In this document: in pieces, positions 23,955 through 36,849 of the stretch
How positions within the stretch are numbered: the stretch's first letter is position 1
Layout: every line of letters starts with the position of its first letter
NCBI RefSeq assembly: GCF_029227915.1
Contig: NC_079877.1
Coordinates: 16,480,851 to 16,540,850 of the forward strand
Direction: 5' to 3'
Source of the DNA: Hydractinia symbiolongicarpus
Taxonomy: Eukaryota; Cnidaria; Hydrozoa; Anthoathecata; Hydractiniidae
DNA: 60,000 bases
Notes under the pieces: generated by a model
The model's database searches: none
What the model saw: only the letters and a program-made list of their open reading frames with translations
Told to the model about the DNA's origin: nothing
Position numbers and translations under genes: made by a program

Positions 23955-24149
23955 TACCTAAATGGTACTAATTTTCGCTGGTACTAAATTTCGCAGTAAT
24001 TTCCTAATTTTTTCGTGGGTATTATTTTTCACGAATAATATTTTCAGGAATATTTCGCGTGTACATAATTTCGCGAATTTTGCCATAATCCGCGGGAAAA
24101 GCGGAAAAGCGAAAAATTAATACCCGCGGAAGTTAGTACCATTAAGGTA
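23955..24149. mobile_element. 195-bp MITE with 23-bp inverted ends
   Basis: The left end TACCTAAATGGTACTAATTT and the reverse complement of the right end, TACCTTAATGGTACTAACTT, match with about three differences over 23 bp. The interior alternates CGCGAATT, GCGAAAA and CCGCGG words and has no ORF. It lies immediately outside the PAT-like element's A1 end. Similar GCGAAAAATTAAT-rich sequence occurs near 39.8 and 54.4-54.6 kb. Confidence 0.75.
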
Positions 24150-24544
24150 GTTTAAATGGAAATTGTTACACTTTGAGGCCAATATAACATACCTTTGCCG
24201 TCAGAAGTGATATTATGAACACTATGCTCCGAAGAATCTCTTTGAACAGACGCTTTTACGATAACAAAAGTTAGAAATAGACTCAAACGTCAACAAAAAA
24301 TCTCTCAACTAATTGTCCCCACATTGTGTCCCACAAGTTCGGAATAGACACATTACTCCATTGTTGAGACGAACATGGGTATAGGTCTGTAAATCTGTAA
24401 CACAATACCACAAAGTCCCTGCAGCATGACGGAAAAGGAAAAAAAGTGTTGCGCCCGTGATAATCAAGTTCTATTTTTTGAATGTGCCCTGTCCCCGAAA
24501 GTCGGTTCTCTACATGTGTCCCCAGAAGTCGGTTGAAGTGCGTA

Positions 24545-24570
24545 TGTGTGTGTGTGTGTGTGTGTGTGTT
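24545..24570. repeat. (TG)n microsatellite
   Basis: About 13 TG units, flanked by GTCCCC and TATGGGGAC words. Confidence 0.95.
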
Positions 24571-24763
24571 TGCGTGTATACGACTTATGGGGACTTCTGT
24601 GCGTTGCGAACTAACGCTATGGGGACCTGCTGCACTGTGGGACAAATTTCTCTGGCCCATAATACATTTTCCTTAAAAACAATTTTAAACTGCAAAATAA
24701 GGTTATTTATCCAGTTTACAAGCAGTGTCCCCATAAGTTGTGTCTGTGTCTGTGTGCAAACTT

Positions 24764-24792
24764 ATGTGTGTGTGTGTGTGTGTGTGTGTGTC
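24764..24792. repeat. (TG)n microsatellite
   Basis: About 14 TG units, roughly 200 bp from the first one and also near a GTCCCCATAAG word. Confidence 0.95.
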
Positions 24793-27700
24793 ATGCATAA
24801 TAATACAGAGACTGTGTGTGTTTGCCTGTCTGTAACAGGAAAAGTGGATGTGTTCCTTTCCTTTGATAATGTCTGAAATGTTAAATTTTTTGACATTACG
24901 TGCGACGTAATAACGTTAATGTAACGCCAATAGCCTAATTTAAATTAATGAAGCCATTACACAATGCACTTAAAATGTGAGGCCAAATAATTTGGAAAGG
25001 AGGTCATGATGTCATTTTTTATCACACAGGTAACTAAAAATGAACAAGTTGATGACGTCATCAAAAAACATTCAAACCACAATATTTCCGTAATCGTTTG
25101 TCAAAAATACATAATCCAATGCATCTCCTTGATCAGTGTTTCAAGACCTTTATGATGAAGGCAATGGGTATACAATTTTTTTGTACTTTGGGTGGGTGGG
25201 TGGTTGGGGATTTGCTGACGTCAGCAAAATTTTTAAACCTTTGTATTTCTTTAACCATTTGTCAAAAGTGCAAGATCCTATACATTTTCTTCATCAGCGT
25301 TTCAAGCTCCACACAAAAAAGGCAACATGTAAAGAAATTGGGAAAAAAAATTTGTAATACCAGATCCTTGCAGACATCATTAAATTTTAAGTTATGGTTC
25401 TCCTTTCCATTATACTCCTGCTAAGTGGATTCCTCCATGGGCCTTGTTTATATATATTTTAAAAAAACAATATTATGATTCTTCCCAATATACTTTTAGA
25501 TTTTCTTTTACACAATAACAAGAATAAACACTTTTTATATTAATATAACAAATATGAAATAATAAAAACTACATTGCAAAGTAAAACTTCTGTTTAAAAT
25601 GCTAGTTAAGTTAAGCGAAATATATTTTGAACTGCATATAATTTTTCTTGTCTGTTTTATGATTAAGGAGCTGGCAAAGAAAAACTTGGAAAGAAAAACT
25701 ATTTGACTCCTGAGTAAAAAATAATATCACCCATTTATCCAAAAAATCTGTATATATCTTTTTTCACCTATATGCAGGGACAGTACCCTTATTGGTATTA
25801 TTTGTTTACTTGATAGAAGCCAGGCCTGTTATTTTACACTTCTCAGAATTCAATTTAACAGCCTTTATTACAGAGGATGATTAAAAACACCAGCTTGCTT
25901 TTTCATACAAGCTTTATGCCTGGTTTATTTCTACAAATAGCCTGACACTATTTGCAATAGCCTTCATATTTTTTTCTTCAAGTAATAAAAAGGCTAATGA
26001 CACAACATGTATTTAATATAGCTGAGACACTTTCTAAAATTTTATATATACATAATAACTGGAAAAACAAAGATTAGTGATTTAGGGACTTGTACAACAG
26101 TCTAATTATAAGTTTCAGTTATATGTGACAGCTACACAGAGCAGTATGTCAACAAGGAAAGACATTATGCATCCATATTAACAACGAATCAACCAAAGTA
26201 AAGGAAAGAAAAATTAGCTATATAAGCATTTTGACATGAAATTTAAGAATGCAGATGGCTTTTTATATACCCGTTATTTAATAAAAAGATTCCTTCTTAG
26301 AACTAATTTTAACTATTTGTTTATGGGAAATAATAGCAGCTAATGCTTGTGTAGAATACCCAGTGCAGTTAGACAGCAGAGTGTTTAAAGCACTTTAAAG
26401 CTCCCATTGTTCGAAACAAGAACAGCCATATTTATGGGAATCACACCCACAACCTCTTGGATGATTCAAGTGCTATACCAAACTTCAACCACCTATTAAA
26501 TGGTATAAAAATAATCTGAAACTTTTTAACTCGTGAAAAGTACAGAGACATTTTTGTTTTTAACACACCCTGCCTTCAAAAAAGTGACTTCATTTACAAA
26601 ACTACTTCTTTTCCAAATCTCATTCGATGTTCTATAGAATCGTGATAGAAGTATGTAAAAACGATTTTTTAATTATTATCCACAATTTTGATTTATTTTA
26701 CTTTTTCTAAAAAAGCCATTTAAACTTTTGTCTTTAAGATGTAATATCTAGAGAATCGTTGATTTATGAAATTAAAAAAAATCGCTTTTACATAAACACG
26801 TTGGCTACAGCACAGTAGCACTCTCCCTTGAAGATCTTCTGTAGTTTTGTAAAAGAGATTTGGAATGTATTAGATGGTATACGGAAAAAAAAACACTACG
26901 AAAAACTGTTTTAAAGATTTTTTTAAAATATCACACCTTTCAAGCATACTCATAATGATGGTGATACTTTCACACTTCCGAGGCGATGAATATTCAGAAG
27001 GTTGTCCTTTTAAATTTTATTATTCGCAAAGACATGACTGAGAATACCATAGAAATAGAACTTTCTAAGTCCTTTAACATTTTTCTGTGACTTGCAGAAA
27101 CAGAACAGGATGACATACATTTTTAGAAATGAAAGTGTTTTTTTTTCAGATGCAATGGTCATTTCTTTTCGGAAATTTACTTTATTTTAATTTATTTTTA
27201 AAAGTTATACTCAAGAGGATGATAAGTGTTACAACATTCACTCTTAACTCTTATTCAACTTAAGGTGTGAAAGACAGATCAGAAAAAAAAGTTAGTTATT
27301 TGGATAAAGTCAATATTCTCCTTCGACAAATAAATAAATAGTTTCACCGTTGGGAAGATCGTCGTTTCTTTAGTATAAATGGCTAATAAAAAATGGATTT
27401 TTTGATACAATAAAGGTAGCCGTCGCCTTAATTATAATATATAGTATGGAAATTTCCAAACGCTATTATGGTCTTCTTTCCTTGCGCCTTTATACAAAAG
27501 GAACTTGTCTATGATCAATGCAAAGGCCCTGCTTTTCAACGCAACTCCGCCCTGCAACCCCCTATATATCGATTTAGATTAAACATTACAGGTACATATA
27601 CAAAGCTATACAAATTTGTACCTCCTACCCTACCAGACATCTCTATGTTGTGACCGTGCATCGAAATTCTTTTTACTACACGTGATTGGAATGTTTGTTA

Positions 27701-27866
27701 TTCTCTCGCTTACTCGATTTTTAACGCAAGGGCGAGAATAAGTAAGACAACAGTTCCCAGGGTTTGCTAAAAGAGTCTGCATTCTTTTTCTTATGATGAG
27801 TATGCTAAAAAAGAAACAAGGACAAGTTTATGCATTGGCCTGTTTTTGTCCCGCTTCCCAATTACT

Positions 27867-28336
27867 GTGGCGCCGTAGATTAGTAGTTATACCTCGCGTA
27901 CTCTGTGCGGGGGACCGGGGTTCGGTTCCTCTTGACTGCGATTCAACATGGGCGAGTGAATGTTACCATAGCCCCGGGTTAACACCAGCCATGTGAGGGA
28001 AATTGGGGTGATGGCACAACCTCGTTCCCAGGGCTTTTTGTCTCTCATCGGCGCTGCGCTTATTGATAGGTCTGACGAATAAGGTTCATGTTCGTCTCGC
28101 CGTCCTGGGATCGAGGTTGGAGATGGCACACTGTGTGGGCCGTTGGATGTTTCCGGGAGTTGTCTAGTAGAGCACGGGCCCTAATTGGATCTGCGTAGCT
28201 CAAAATAAGCATTAAATACTCTAGGACTCTCCATCTAAGCCATGCCCCCTCCTGGAAATAATAGACAGGGTATATCCCTTGATATTTGTGAGGCTAGCCA
28301 TGTGAAATACGAACATCTATCTATCTATCTATCTAG
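27867..28336 (+). mobile_element. tRNA-derived SINE with ATCT tail
   Basis: The head carries a pol III A box (TAGATTAGTAG, 27876-27886) and B box (GGTTCGGTTCC, 27919-27929) at tRNA spacing. The 3' part contains GGAAATAATAGACAGGGTAT, AGGCTAGCCATGTGAAATAC and a (ATCT)n tail. A second copy of that 3' end lies at 39541-39613. The middle (28019-28116) is bounded by inverted AACCTCGTTCCCAGGGC and CCTGGGATCGAGGTT ends and may be a separate foldback unit caught inside. No protein is encoded, so mobilisation would depend on a LINE. Confidence 0.75.
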
Positions 28337-28384
28337 TTGACGCTGGTGTGGAACTTGAACTTCTACAACCAATCCATTAGGTAA

Positions 28385-29900
28385 GGGATATTTCTTGACG
28401 AACTGAAACAAGCAAAAGTTATTCCAATATTTAAATCAGGTAATTCAGAAATTACAGGCCTATTTCCATTCTACCCGTATTCTCAAAGATTCTTGAAAAA
28501 ATTATGCACAACAGAGTTTTTCGCTTCTTCACCGATAATTCTATCTTTTGTAAGAAACAATTGGTGTTTAGAAACAGACACTCCACAGAACATGCGATAA
28601 TGCAACTTGTGGAGGACATTCATCAATCTTTTAGTGATGGAAAATTTACTTTGGGTATTTTTATTGACCTATCTAAGGCTTTTGATACCGTTGATCACAA
28701 CATATTATTAGGTAAACTAAATGCGTATGGAATAAGTGGGGTGACATTAACTTGGTTTAAAAGTTATCTGAGTGAACGAACTCAATACATGATATTGGCA
28801 GTGACAAAAAAACTAATAAGGTTCCACAAGGTTCAATTCTTGGGCCACTCTTATTTTTTATAATATATGTTAATGATCTAAGCAATTGATCTGAAATACT
28901 AAATTCCATTATGTTTGCAGAAGACGCTAATTTGTTTTACTCCCATAAATGTATTAATACTCTTTATAAAACTGTAAATACCGAATTAAACAAATTATCG
29001 ACCTGGTTCTCTGCTAATAAATTATCACTAAATATAAAAAAAACAAAGTATACATTATTCCACACACCACAAAGAAGAAAGGACTTACCCTACCTGAACT
29101 AGAAATAAAAGAAAATCAAAATTCACGGGAGATATCCACTAAATTCTTAGGTGTGATACTTGATGAAAATTTAAGGTGGCACCAACACATATCTATGGTA
29201 AATTTAAAAGTTTCAAAATCTCTTGCCATCCTTTACAAATCACGTAACTTTCTCAACAGACAATCTCTAATACAATTGTATTACTCTTTTATAAATAGTC
29301 ATATTAATTACGCTAACATAGTTTGGAATGGCACTAATAAAACTAAAATACAGTCACTTTACCTTCATCAAAAACATGCTGCAAGAATAATCACTTTTAA
29401 AAATAGGCTAACTCATTCCAGACCATTACTTCAGTCAATGAAAGCCTTGAATGTATTTCAACTAAATATCTTTCAAACGCTTTGTTTCATGTACAAAGCA
29501 AACAATAATGACACACCTGAAGTATTTTCTAACACCTTTCACATTTCTCATAACAAAAACACAACAAGATCTGCAGGTCAATACTATCCACCATTTAGAA
29601 AAACTAAAAACAGTCAATTTCCATTTCGTACCATGGGCTACACATTTGGAATAGCTTTAACAAAATTAAGAATTCAATTTCTGTATCTAATTTGGAGAAC
29701 ATATATCGATGTAAATTGAAAAATCTACTTTTATTTGAATTAGAAAGCGAAACGTCTTTCTTCTAATTTGAATTCTTTTTCTTTAATTTTAATTTCATTT
29801 TTATTTTTTTAATTTCATTATACTTTTGTTATTGATACATAGCTATATTGATTAGGATATATTTGTTGTCAATAAACTTGTTTGTAACGTTAAACAGTAA
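28385..29900 (+). mobile_element. 5'-truncated LINE, Jockey/CR1-like
   Basis: It begins inside the reverse transcriptase with AKVIPIFKSG, and no endonuclease is present, as expected of target-primed 5' truncation. The coding region ends at a TAA at 29764-29766. An AT-rich 3' part runs to about 29900. Boundaries are approximate. Confidence 0.7.
28400..29766 (+). pseudogene. Non-LTR reverse transcriptase C-terminal half, broken
   Basis: Motifs run AKVIPIFKSG, then [18 protein letters not shown] (frame change near 28450), [31 protein letters not shown] and [12 protein letters not shown] (frame change near 28815). The catalytic box reads FAEDANLF where active LINEs have FADD or YADD. After it come ANKLSLNIKKTKYTLFH and the C-terminal region with LRWHQHI and YYSFINSHINYANIVWNGT. 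A further frame change near 29665 leads to NSISVSNLENIYRCKLKNLL and the natural stop. The Asp-to-Glu change, frameshifts and a TGA at about 28890 make it inactive. Confidence 0.8.
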
Positions 29901-32678
29901 ATAGTTACCTTCTCACAAACAGGCACCGTGTAACTACGCTTTGCGTAGAAATAACAGGTTCTCGATGATAAGACTTTTGTCTTCTGCGAGTCACCTGGCT
30001 TAGTAAGAAAGTTGCAATTAATCCGTAGTATATGTTACGTATATTATGTATGTATATATGTATTGTAGTGTTACGTATATTATATAAGTCTATGGAAACT
30101 TTTGTAACTATACCTTTTTTATGCGAAATATACCTACATACATACATACATATATTTCGAGTGGTTTTAAAATATTTAAAAAAAAATTATTCAAAACACA
30201 CTGGAGCGTAACATACTTTTTAAAATTTTCGCTTAAGCAAGAATTTTTGTTGAGATTTCTCCATCCTTACGATATGGTCCAAAATCTTCTGATTTTACTT
30301 AAAGCTTATAAGACTGTGAGTTTAAGTTATAACGCATATACAATCATGTATTCTCCAGCGTTGTAATAAACCAGTACATGTAGAGTTGATAATAGCGGGT
30401 GTGTCCTAAAATGTCTAAAAAAATGCATAAACTTGGCGCTGCGCTTTCTAATAGTTCTAGCCGCCACGGTAAAAGGAGCTTGACTGTGGAGACACTGTAA
30501 AACAGTAAAATGGTTCCATAGTCTACGCCAGCAGCAGTTAGTACCATCAGGCCGAACAACAAAGTATGCTTCTTGTGAAGTTGCATGTAATGTTAGCCGT
30601 ATTCATATTGGTTCGAGTTATAGGGGATAATAAATATTTAAAACGTACTACATGGTTTGACTCTTGGAGTAGATATAAATTTAAAAAGCATTTTATTTTT
30701 GCCTTTCATGTTAGCAAAATTAGCGAAGGAAAGAATGTTTGTGTTCGCTAACAAGGCAGGAAACAGTGATATTTATGTGGGTTTTTTAAACGAGATAAGA
30801 ATTAATTTGAATTATTGTATTTACTAGCCAGGACACCAATTGTTGCACGTCAAAAGGTGAACTGACCTCATTCTTTGTCATTAGAGCATTATTTTTCTGA
30901 CATCTGGAAACGGAAGCGAAAATGTTCGAAAACTGCAGCCAATTTGTTTTACCATAATAAGCAGCCGTTATGATGAGATATTTCCGATTATTTTCTGATA
31001 TGATTTTTCCATCACCCTATTTTCTGTAGCACTCTTAAAAATGTAAAAACTAAGTGAAAGCTAGTTGTAACTAGGTTGTACCATGTGCGTAAGAGATCAA
31101 ACAGGTAAATACAATTCTTTCCCCAAATAGTAAAAAACACATGAGTACTACAGCTAGATGATAAAATAATTTACAATTGAAACTGGATCAAATTTCACAT
31201 TTCTTAACCTATCAAATTAATCAAACATGCAAGCCTCGAAAAAATTCAGAGGACTCTACAACAATTCTAGCCAAACTATTGACACAAAGACAGTTTTTTC
31301 ATCATTTTTTCAAATATAGACAAAAGTCCGCAGCCAGCAGGCCGCACAGTCGCTTCTTTTGCACGCACGTTAGATAGGAAGACAGTAAAACTCGTTCCCA
31401 GGGTTTTTTTCTCTCATCGGATCTGCGCTTGTTGATAGGTCTGACGAAAATAGTCAGGTTGTCTTTCTGACCGATTTGCATAAAAAAAAAACAGGTTCTG
31501 GGATCGAGGTTGAAAGATAGTGTTTAAAATGTGCTATGGCTGAATGTGTGTCCAGTCAAAAAAACTGTGGGCGTTTACTTTACCCACTTTTTGTACTGTC
31601 CTAAAAAATAATATTATAAAGGTTAATAACATAATAGGAATCATTTAGCAAACAAAGTTCACATGCTAAGCAATACAATCGTCTCATACTGACTTAGATA
31701 GCGAAATTGCTGACATCTGCGAATTTTTACCCGCACTTTACCAAACAAATTATTTGATGCTATATTATATTAAGTTTCATCAACATATTTTAAGCCATTT
31801 TAAAGATATTTAATGTGGTTAGCCCTCCTTCCCCCTCTACCCTCCAACAATAATTGATGCGAAAAAATTTAATTTTCGACGTCGAGGGTTAAGGTGTAAT
31901 CAAAAGCTATGCTTTCTTCATTTATTAAATCGCGATAGCGCGATAGTTTTGTTTTGGCTCAGACCTCATTGTCAATTTGAAGTCTTTTAAGGTGGTTTAA
32001 AACAATTACTTTTATCCGCACTTTATTCACAAAGTGCGGAAAAAATGTGCAATTTTACTTTAATTTAACCTGTCATAAATTTTTCATGTTTTTTATATAC
32101 AAACAATCGTTTCTTCTTCGCGACTGTTGCCATGCACAACATTTGTTATCTTTCTGTATCTTGTTTTCACTGGAACGAAGAACAAAGAGCCCTGGGTGAG
32201 AGCATAGTTGATAGACGTGTTTGTCTATCAACTATAGTAAGAGGTTAATAACTAACGTAAAACATAATTACTACATTGACGGTGTTCTTGGTTTAAAAAC
32301 TTATAAGTTTTTGTCCTTTGGCATAGTATTACACGGGTTGCTAGGAGACAAAGAATGTACAGAATTTTTTATTGTGATATCGACAACGTGATGGTATTTT
32401 TACGTTTCGCTGGCTGCTTATACTAATTAAGTTTAGGTCGTAAAAACAATTAAGTGATGATTGCTATAAATCAAATAAATTTTAAAATTTGTCGTTCAAA
32501 AGCGAGTTCACGTTAGCTGAAAAACATGTACATAATCGTGTGCTTTATAATTTCAACTGCAAATCAATATGCATGCGAGAGTAAGGTTTATAGTTTGTTT
32601 TTGCTCTCACTTTTGTTGTTGTTATTATGTCATTATTTTCTCGTTACTTTGTTGCTACTAGTTATAAATATTTTCTAG
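29901..32678. other. Non-coding stretch, repeat fragments only
   Basis: TATA/CATA-rich low-complexity sequence lies at 30020-30152, including CATACATACATACATA. A foldback-unit copy at 31389-31510 is listed separately. No supported gene was seen. Confidence 0.45.
31389..31510. repeat. Copy of the CTCGTTCCCAGGG foldback unit
   Basis: It shares CTCGTTCCCAGGG, TCTCTCATCGG, GATAGGTCTGACGAA and CTGGGATCGAGGTTG with 28019-28116, with an insertion in the middle. The ends are inverted relative to each other. Half-copies occur near 120-150 and 34715-34740. Confidence 0.7.
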
Positions 32679-34050
32679 GGACATCTGCAATAGCTTCAAC
32701 AAGAGGAAGTTTGTCGCACACGATTTCAACAATCCTTCCAACACAAACCTCGGCAACGCTGTCAAGCGTCAACAGCCACTTTTCTCTTCCCACACAAAAT
32801 GAGACGAATGGAAGACATGGGTTGTTGCCATCCACAAAACGTTTAATTATCGTCTTTGGAACGGCGTCTGGTATAGGTGTTATAATGTTTCTCTCGTTTT
32901 TAATGGCCCTCACACTTAGGAATTTGCACAGGTACGGTCTAAACTCATGTTTTGTTTTTTAATTAGTTGATGTTGTATTCCAAGCGTCTTAGTTTTGGTT
33001 TTATTGAGACGTTGTGCCAACAAAGACAAAGAGCCCTGGAAACTAGTTTAAGTTCAGAATCCAATTATGAATAAAGATTACATGTTGTTAAAAATAAATG
33101 AAAGCGAAAAATATTTTAATTTTTCCATGCTAATTAAATTTTTCTATCAATTTGAAATTTTAACGTCGAATTTTGAATAGCTTCGTTTTAATTTTCTTGG
33201 ACCCCGTAATTGGCTTGATAGTCTTTATCTTTATCACGATGGACTTTGGGCCCAACATTATTGGTAGCAAAGCATACAAAAAGTGCTATAAGGTAGATGT
33301 TATTCTAGCTGATTAATCGCCTATCTTGGTACGTTTTGTTTGCTTTTTTTGCACCAGTACATCATAGACCTCCAGGCTTCGTATAGTGTTATAATTCGCG
33401 AATTCCCGACTTAATCTGAAATGTTTTCGAACATCATATAATTGTGCTACAAAACAAGACACAAGAGTCTTTAAAGCAATGTTGACACATAAAAATAAGT
33501 GAAACCATCCCAAGGAAAGTTGTAAATCTATGAAAAGGCCTCTCTACCTTTCAGGACTTTGTGCGGACTTCGGGAGTTTAAAGTCCAACTTTTTTTCCAC
33601 TGCGATAGAAAGAATTCATGATAGCATCATAATTCTGAAATTGCGTATTTCCTTACCATTTACTGTATTATATGAGATTCTTAAAAATTTTCGAACTTGA
33701 TAATGTTTAAACTGCTAGGCTGGAATCTAAATTGCTTTTCAACTCTTAATAACGCAAACAAAAACATTACTTCGGTCCAACTTAGCCTATATCACACTGC
33801 GCCTGTTAATTAGGGACAAGTGCGGTATTCCAGACTAACATCATCGAAGATTTCGTCTTACGTGCTAATTATGTATAAACACGATATTCCAGACTATAAC
33901 ACTATCGAAGTGTTTGTACATACATGGTTTCTAACACTTTTTTCTGCTTTAGATAGATCTTCATCAGAAAGACAAAAACATAGGACGATCAGATTGGAAA
34001 AAGGTTTTGAAACTTATCGTCAAGTAAACACAAGCGATGTCGTACGGTAA
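32679..34050 (+). CDS. Putative last two exons of a single-pass membrane protein
   Basis: Exon 1 (32679-32931) follows a pyrimidine-rich TTTTCTAG acceptor and ends at CACAG|GTACGG. Exon 2 (33957-34050) follows TTTAGATAG, and the phases agree (AG|A gives Arg). Exon 1 encodes a Ser/Thr-rich stretch (TSAIASTRGSLSHTIST, then LPTQTSATLSSVNS) with an N-glycosylation site (NET). A hydrophobic segment follows (LIIVFGTASGIGVIMFLSFL), then basic residues. Exon 2 gives a short charged tail (SSSERQKHRTIRLEKGFE) to a TAA. This fits a mucin-like stalk, membrane helix and cytoplasmic tail. Upstream exons were not found. An ATG at 32627 could instead start a short ORF. No family is recognised. Confidence 0.4.
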
Positions 34051-36429
34051 TTATGTTGATTAGATGACAAAAAAATGTCAGCTTTGACACGTTTGAACTT
34101 TCCAGGACGACCTGTTTTTATGAGAATTATAAAAAAATGACGAATGAGCTGAAATAAATGATAAATTTTTAGAATTGTAAATATAGTAATTATTATTAGT
34201 TCACATAATAAATATTATTAGAAGCGAGAAAAGAACTGCATAGAAATATAACAGGATAAACTACCCCTCCACAAATTTTTTTATCTTTTTCACCTTATAC
34301 AGAGTTGCGTTTGTAAACAAAATGCAAGAACAATTTGCTATCATGCTGTGTATTTTTACCAACGTCTTGAAAATACTTTTTTCGTTTTTAAAGAATTAGT
34401 TTTATTAAAAAATTCCTCAAGCAAGATAACAACCAAACAAACAAAAATATTATTATCAGGAATTCTGACTGATGGGTTGAGTGAATATAGATTATGCGTG
34501 ACGTCATTTTTCTTTTATCAGAAAAATAATAAGCAACGGATGACAGTTATGCAAGATTACTCGCCCTCGTCCCAACAGCTTTTTCAGATAAACCACGAAA
34601 GAAAGAAGTTTCGAAATTTTATCTAAAATAGCTCTACAGGCGAGAATGGGCTTCACCGTAGTGACGAAGACGATCCCAAGGCATCTTGTATCATTCCTGA
34701 CTTCGGGACGGGACACAACAGGCGCTGGGAACGAGGTTGAGTCATGACGGTTATTTAAATGTCAATACAGAATTTCAAAAGTTCTCTTCAAACCTCCATC
34801 TCCCACCTTTCTTCCCAATTATTTACTTTCAATACATTTTTTTAGCCACCAACACCCTTAAAGTATGATAAAGAAGAAGAAGGTTTTGTATAACTTCACA
34901 AGTATGCAATGAAAAAATGGGAGTTTTTCTTAATACAGGAAACATGTTCAGTTTTCTGGCTAAAATTATTTTTAACAAATTCTAACACACGTGTATGTGT
35001 ATGAAGTTTTTGGTAAGTTGTTATAAGATCTACACACACACATTGACATAATAATTGAAAAAGACGACACATTGTTTAATGTTGATGTTTTGATTATTTA
35101 AGAAACACTGTTAGAAACAAAAAACTTGATGATAAGTCCTTTTATTCTTGTTCCTATGGAAAATAAGCCGGACGATTATACTTTAAGATAATTCTTAATA
35201 TTTTAAGTAAACCCCAACCCCATGAAGCATATTCCGGTTAAACTAACTGTGGAAAATATAAAAAGAATAACAGAATGGCAAGATAAAAAAGTCAGTCACT
35301 TATCAATTAAAATTCATAGGCAAACAAGGATCAGAATAAGATTCTCCCACTTCTTCATTCTTGATTACAGAGAAATTTTGACTGACATAAGATAAACTTT
35401 GAAATTATTTACATACATTCGTAGGTTTAACAATGAACCGAAATAAAAAATGATATTGTATTCCCGAGACGAAAATATGCAATGGCTTTCAAGATTCGAT
35501 TACTCACCAAACAACACTTGGGTGCTTCATTTGACGACATGACGAGGATAGAAAGTTGATTAACATTGATTAAAAATTATTACTAAATTACTTATTGAAG
35601 ATGAATTCTCAACATGACTTACACGGATTAAACTTGCCCATCATGATCGGAGCTCCGATCGGGTTAAAACATTCTCTGTTGAGAATGAAAAATACGGATG
35701 TGATAAAAATTCACCTATATAACTAAATTACTTGTCGTTAGCCCTTGTAAAATACACGTAAATTCGCCCGTCAAAATTCTAAATCCACGGAGATTTGCAC
35801 GCCGCAGCAAAATCGATAAAATGATATTGCATTGGATGTTTTTAACTTGTAGATTTCGTGCGTGGTTTTGCATGAGCTGGTTTTGGCCGATAGACAAACA
35901 GACAACGTTTTAGAGACAGTTACCAGTCTCTCTTCCACACACCCGCTTGGATCTGATAATTTCGAGATTCTGTATAAAACGTGCTAGTCAAAGCGAAACC
36001 GTACTAGAACGCTATAGATGTTTTTCGCATTATTCGCCCTTTTGTAACTACTTCCCTACGCAACAAAAAATTAGTTTAAATTGTGCAAGAACCGAAAGAA
36101 ATTTTTTAAGCTATAAAAATAAAGTAAATAAACCAAGTTCGAATTAACTGGATGTAACAGAAGTAGACACAACCAAGGCGATTACAAAAAAACAGCGATA
36201 ATAAAAATTTTATGTATGCGATTGTGTCAGCATTACATCCATCAGACAAAAGACGCTTATGGAATGGCAAAATACAAAAAACACATTAAACTTTGATGGC
36301 ATGCAATTTTCCTGAACTATAGAGGACATAGCAAGGTTCGGGAAAATAGCGACATAAAAGTGAAATTTAGTTACGAAGAAGTTATCAAACTCGCAAGATG
36401 AAGGGGCAACAAAAATGCAATAGACCTAT
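34051..36429. other. No gene supported
   Basis: Chance ORFs only. At 34660-34740 a degenerate copy of the foldback family ends CGCTGGGAACGAGGTTGA. Confidence 0.45.
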
Positions 36430-36736
36430 TATTATTATTATTTACCTAGAATATCCTTTTCAGTTCCTAATAGAACTGTTATTAATAAGGGTCCTGCGAA
36501 GGCGGTGCTAGTGCATTTACAGCTTCAATTTGAGCTACGGAAGGCTTGCACGCCTTCCGTAGCTCAATAACCACTTAACTAGACAACCACCTAAGATATC
36601 AATTCTATTCTCATGCTGGACGTTAAGCAGAAGGATCGATTCACACTTTTTCAGTCCCTGGCATAACTCGGCCGAGGTTTGAACTTATGACCTTCTGCAC
36701 TGGATACCAACACTCTACCAAAAGGCCACCATTTAG
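36430..36736 (-). mobile_element. tRNA-derived SINE, minus strand, with ATT tail
   Basis: Read on the minus strand, the head has an A-box-like TTTGGTAGAGTG (plus 36714-36725) and a B-box-like AGTTCAAACCT (plus 36675-36685). The tail ends in an AATAATAATAAT run (plus 36430-36450). Near the middle of the element lies a hairpin, TTGAGCTACGGAAGGC (36530-36545) with its exact reverse complement at 36552-36567. It differs from the 27.9-kb SINE in head, body and tail. Confidence 0.65.
36530..36567. repeat. Perfect 16-bp stem hairpin within the SINE
   Basis: The arms at 36530-36545 and 36552-36567 are exact reverse complements with a 6-base loop. A transcript from either strand would fold strongly. 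Confidence 0.9.
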
Positions 36737-36743
36737 TACTAAT

Positions 36744-36846
36744 TACAGTTGACTCTCCCTAATTCTATTTAAAAAACACTGTAAAAAACACTCTAAAATT
36801 TAAATGTTAGTATTATAGTGATTCGAATTAGAGGGAGTCAACTGTA
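36744..36846. mobile_element. 103-bp MITE with TA-flanked 22-bp inverted ends
   Basis: The left end TACAGTTGACTCTCCCTAAT and the right end (36825-36846) are reverse complements with two mismatches over 22 bp. Read as TA plus CAGTTGACTC...GAGTCAACTG plus TA, this fits a Tc1/mariner/pogo-type non-autonomous element duplicating TA. It lies 8 bp beyond the tRNA-like head of the SINE. Confidence 0.75.
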
Positions 36847-36849
36847 TGT

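Larger units (their letters stand above)
24150..27866. other. Non-coding stretch with microsatellites
   Basis: From 24300 to 24740 the words TGTCCCC, TATGGGGAC and GTCCCCA recur on both strands at irregular spacing, around two TG microsatellites. From 24890 to 27860 I see no supported gene, RNA or repeat with a regular period. Confidence 0.45.

Noticed and set aside
27867-27940. Genuine tRNA gene
   Set aside because: A and B boxes are present, but no acceptor-stem pairing was evident and the sequence continues into a SINE body and ATCT tail.
36650-36736. Genuine tRNA gene on the minus strand
   Set aside because: The tRNA-like head is degenerate and joined to a SINE body with a poly-ATT tail.
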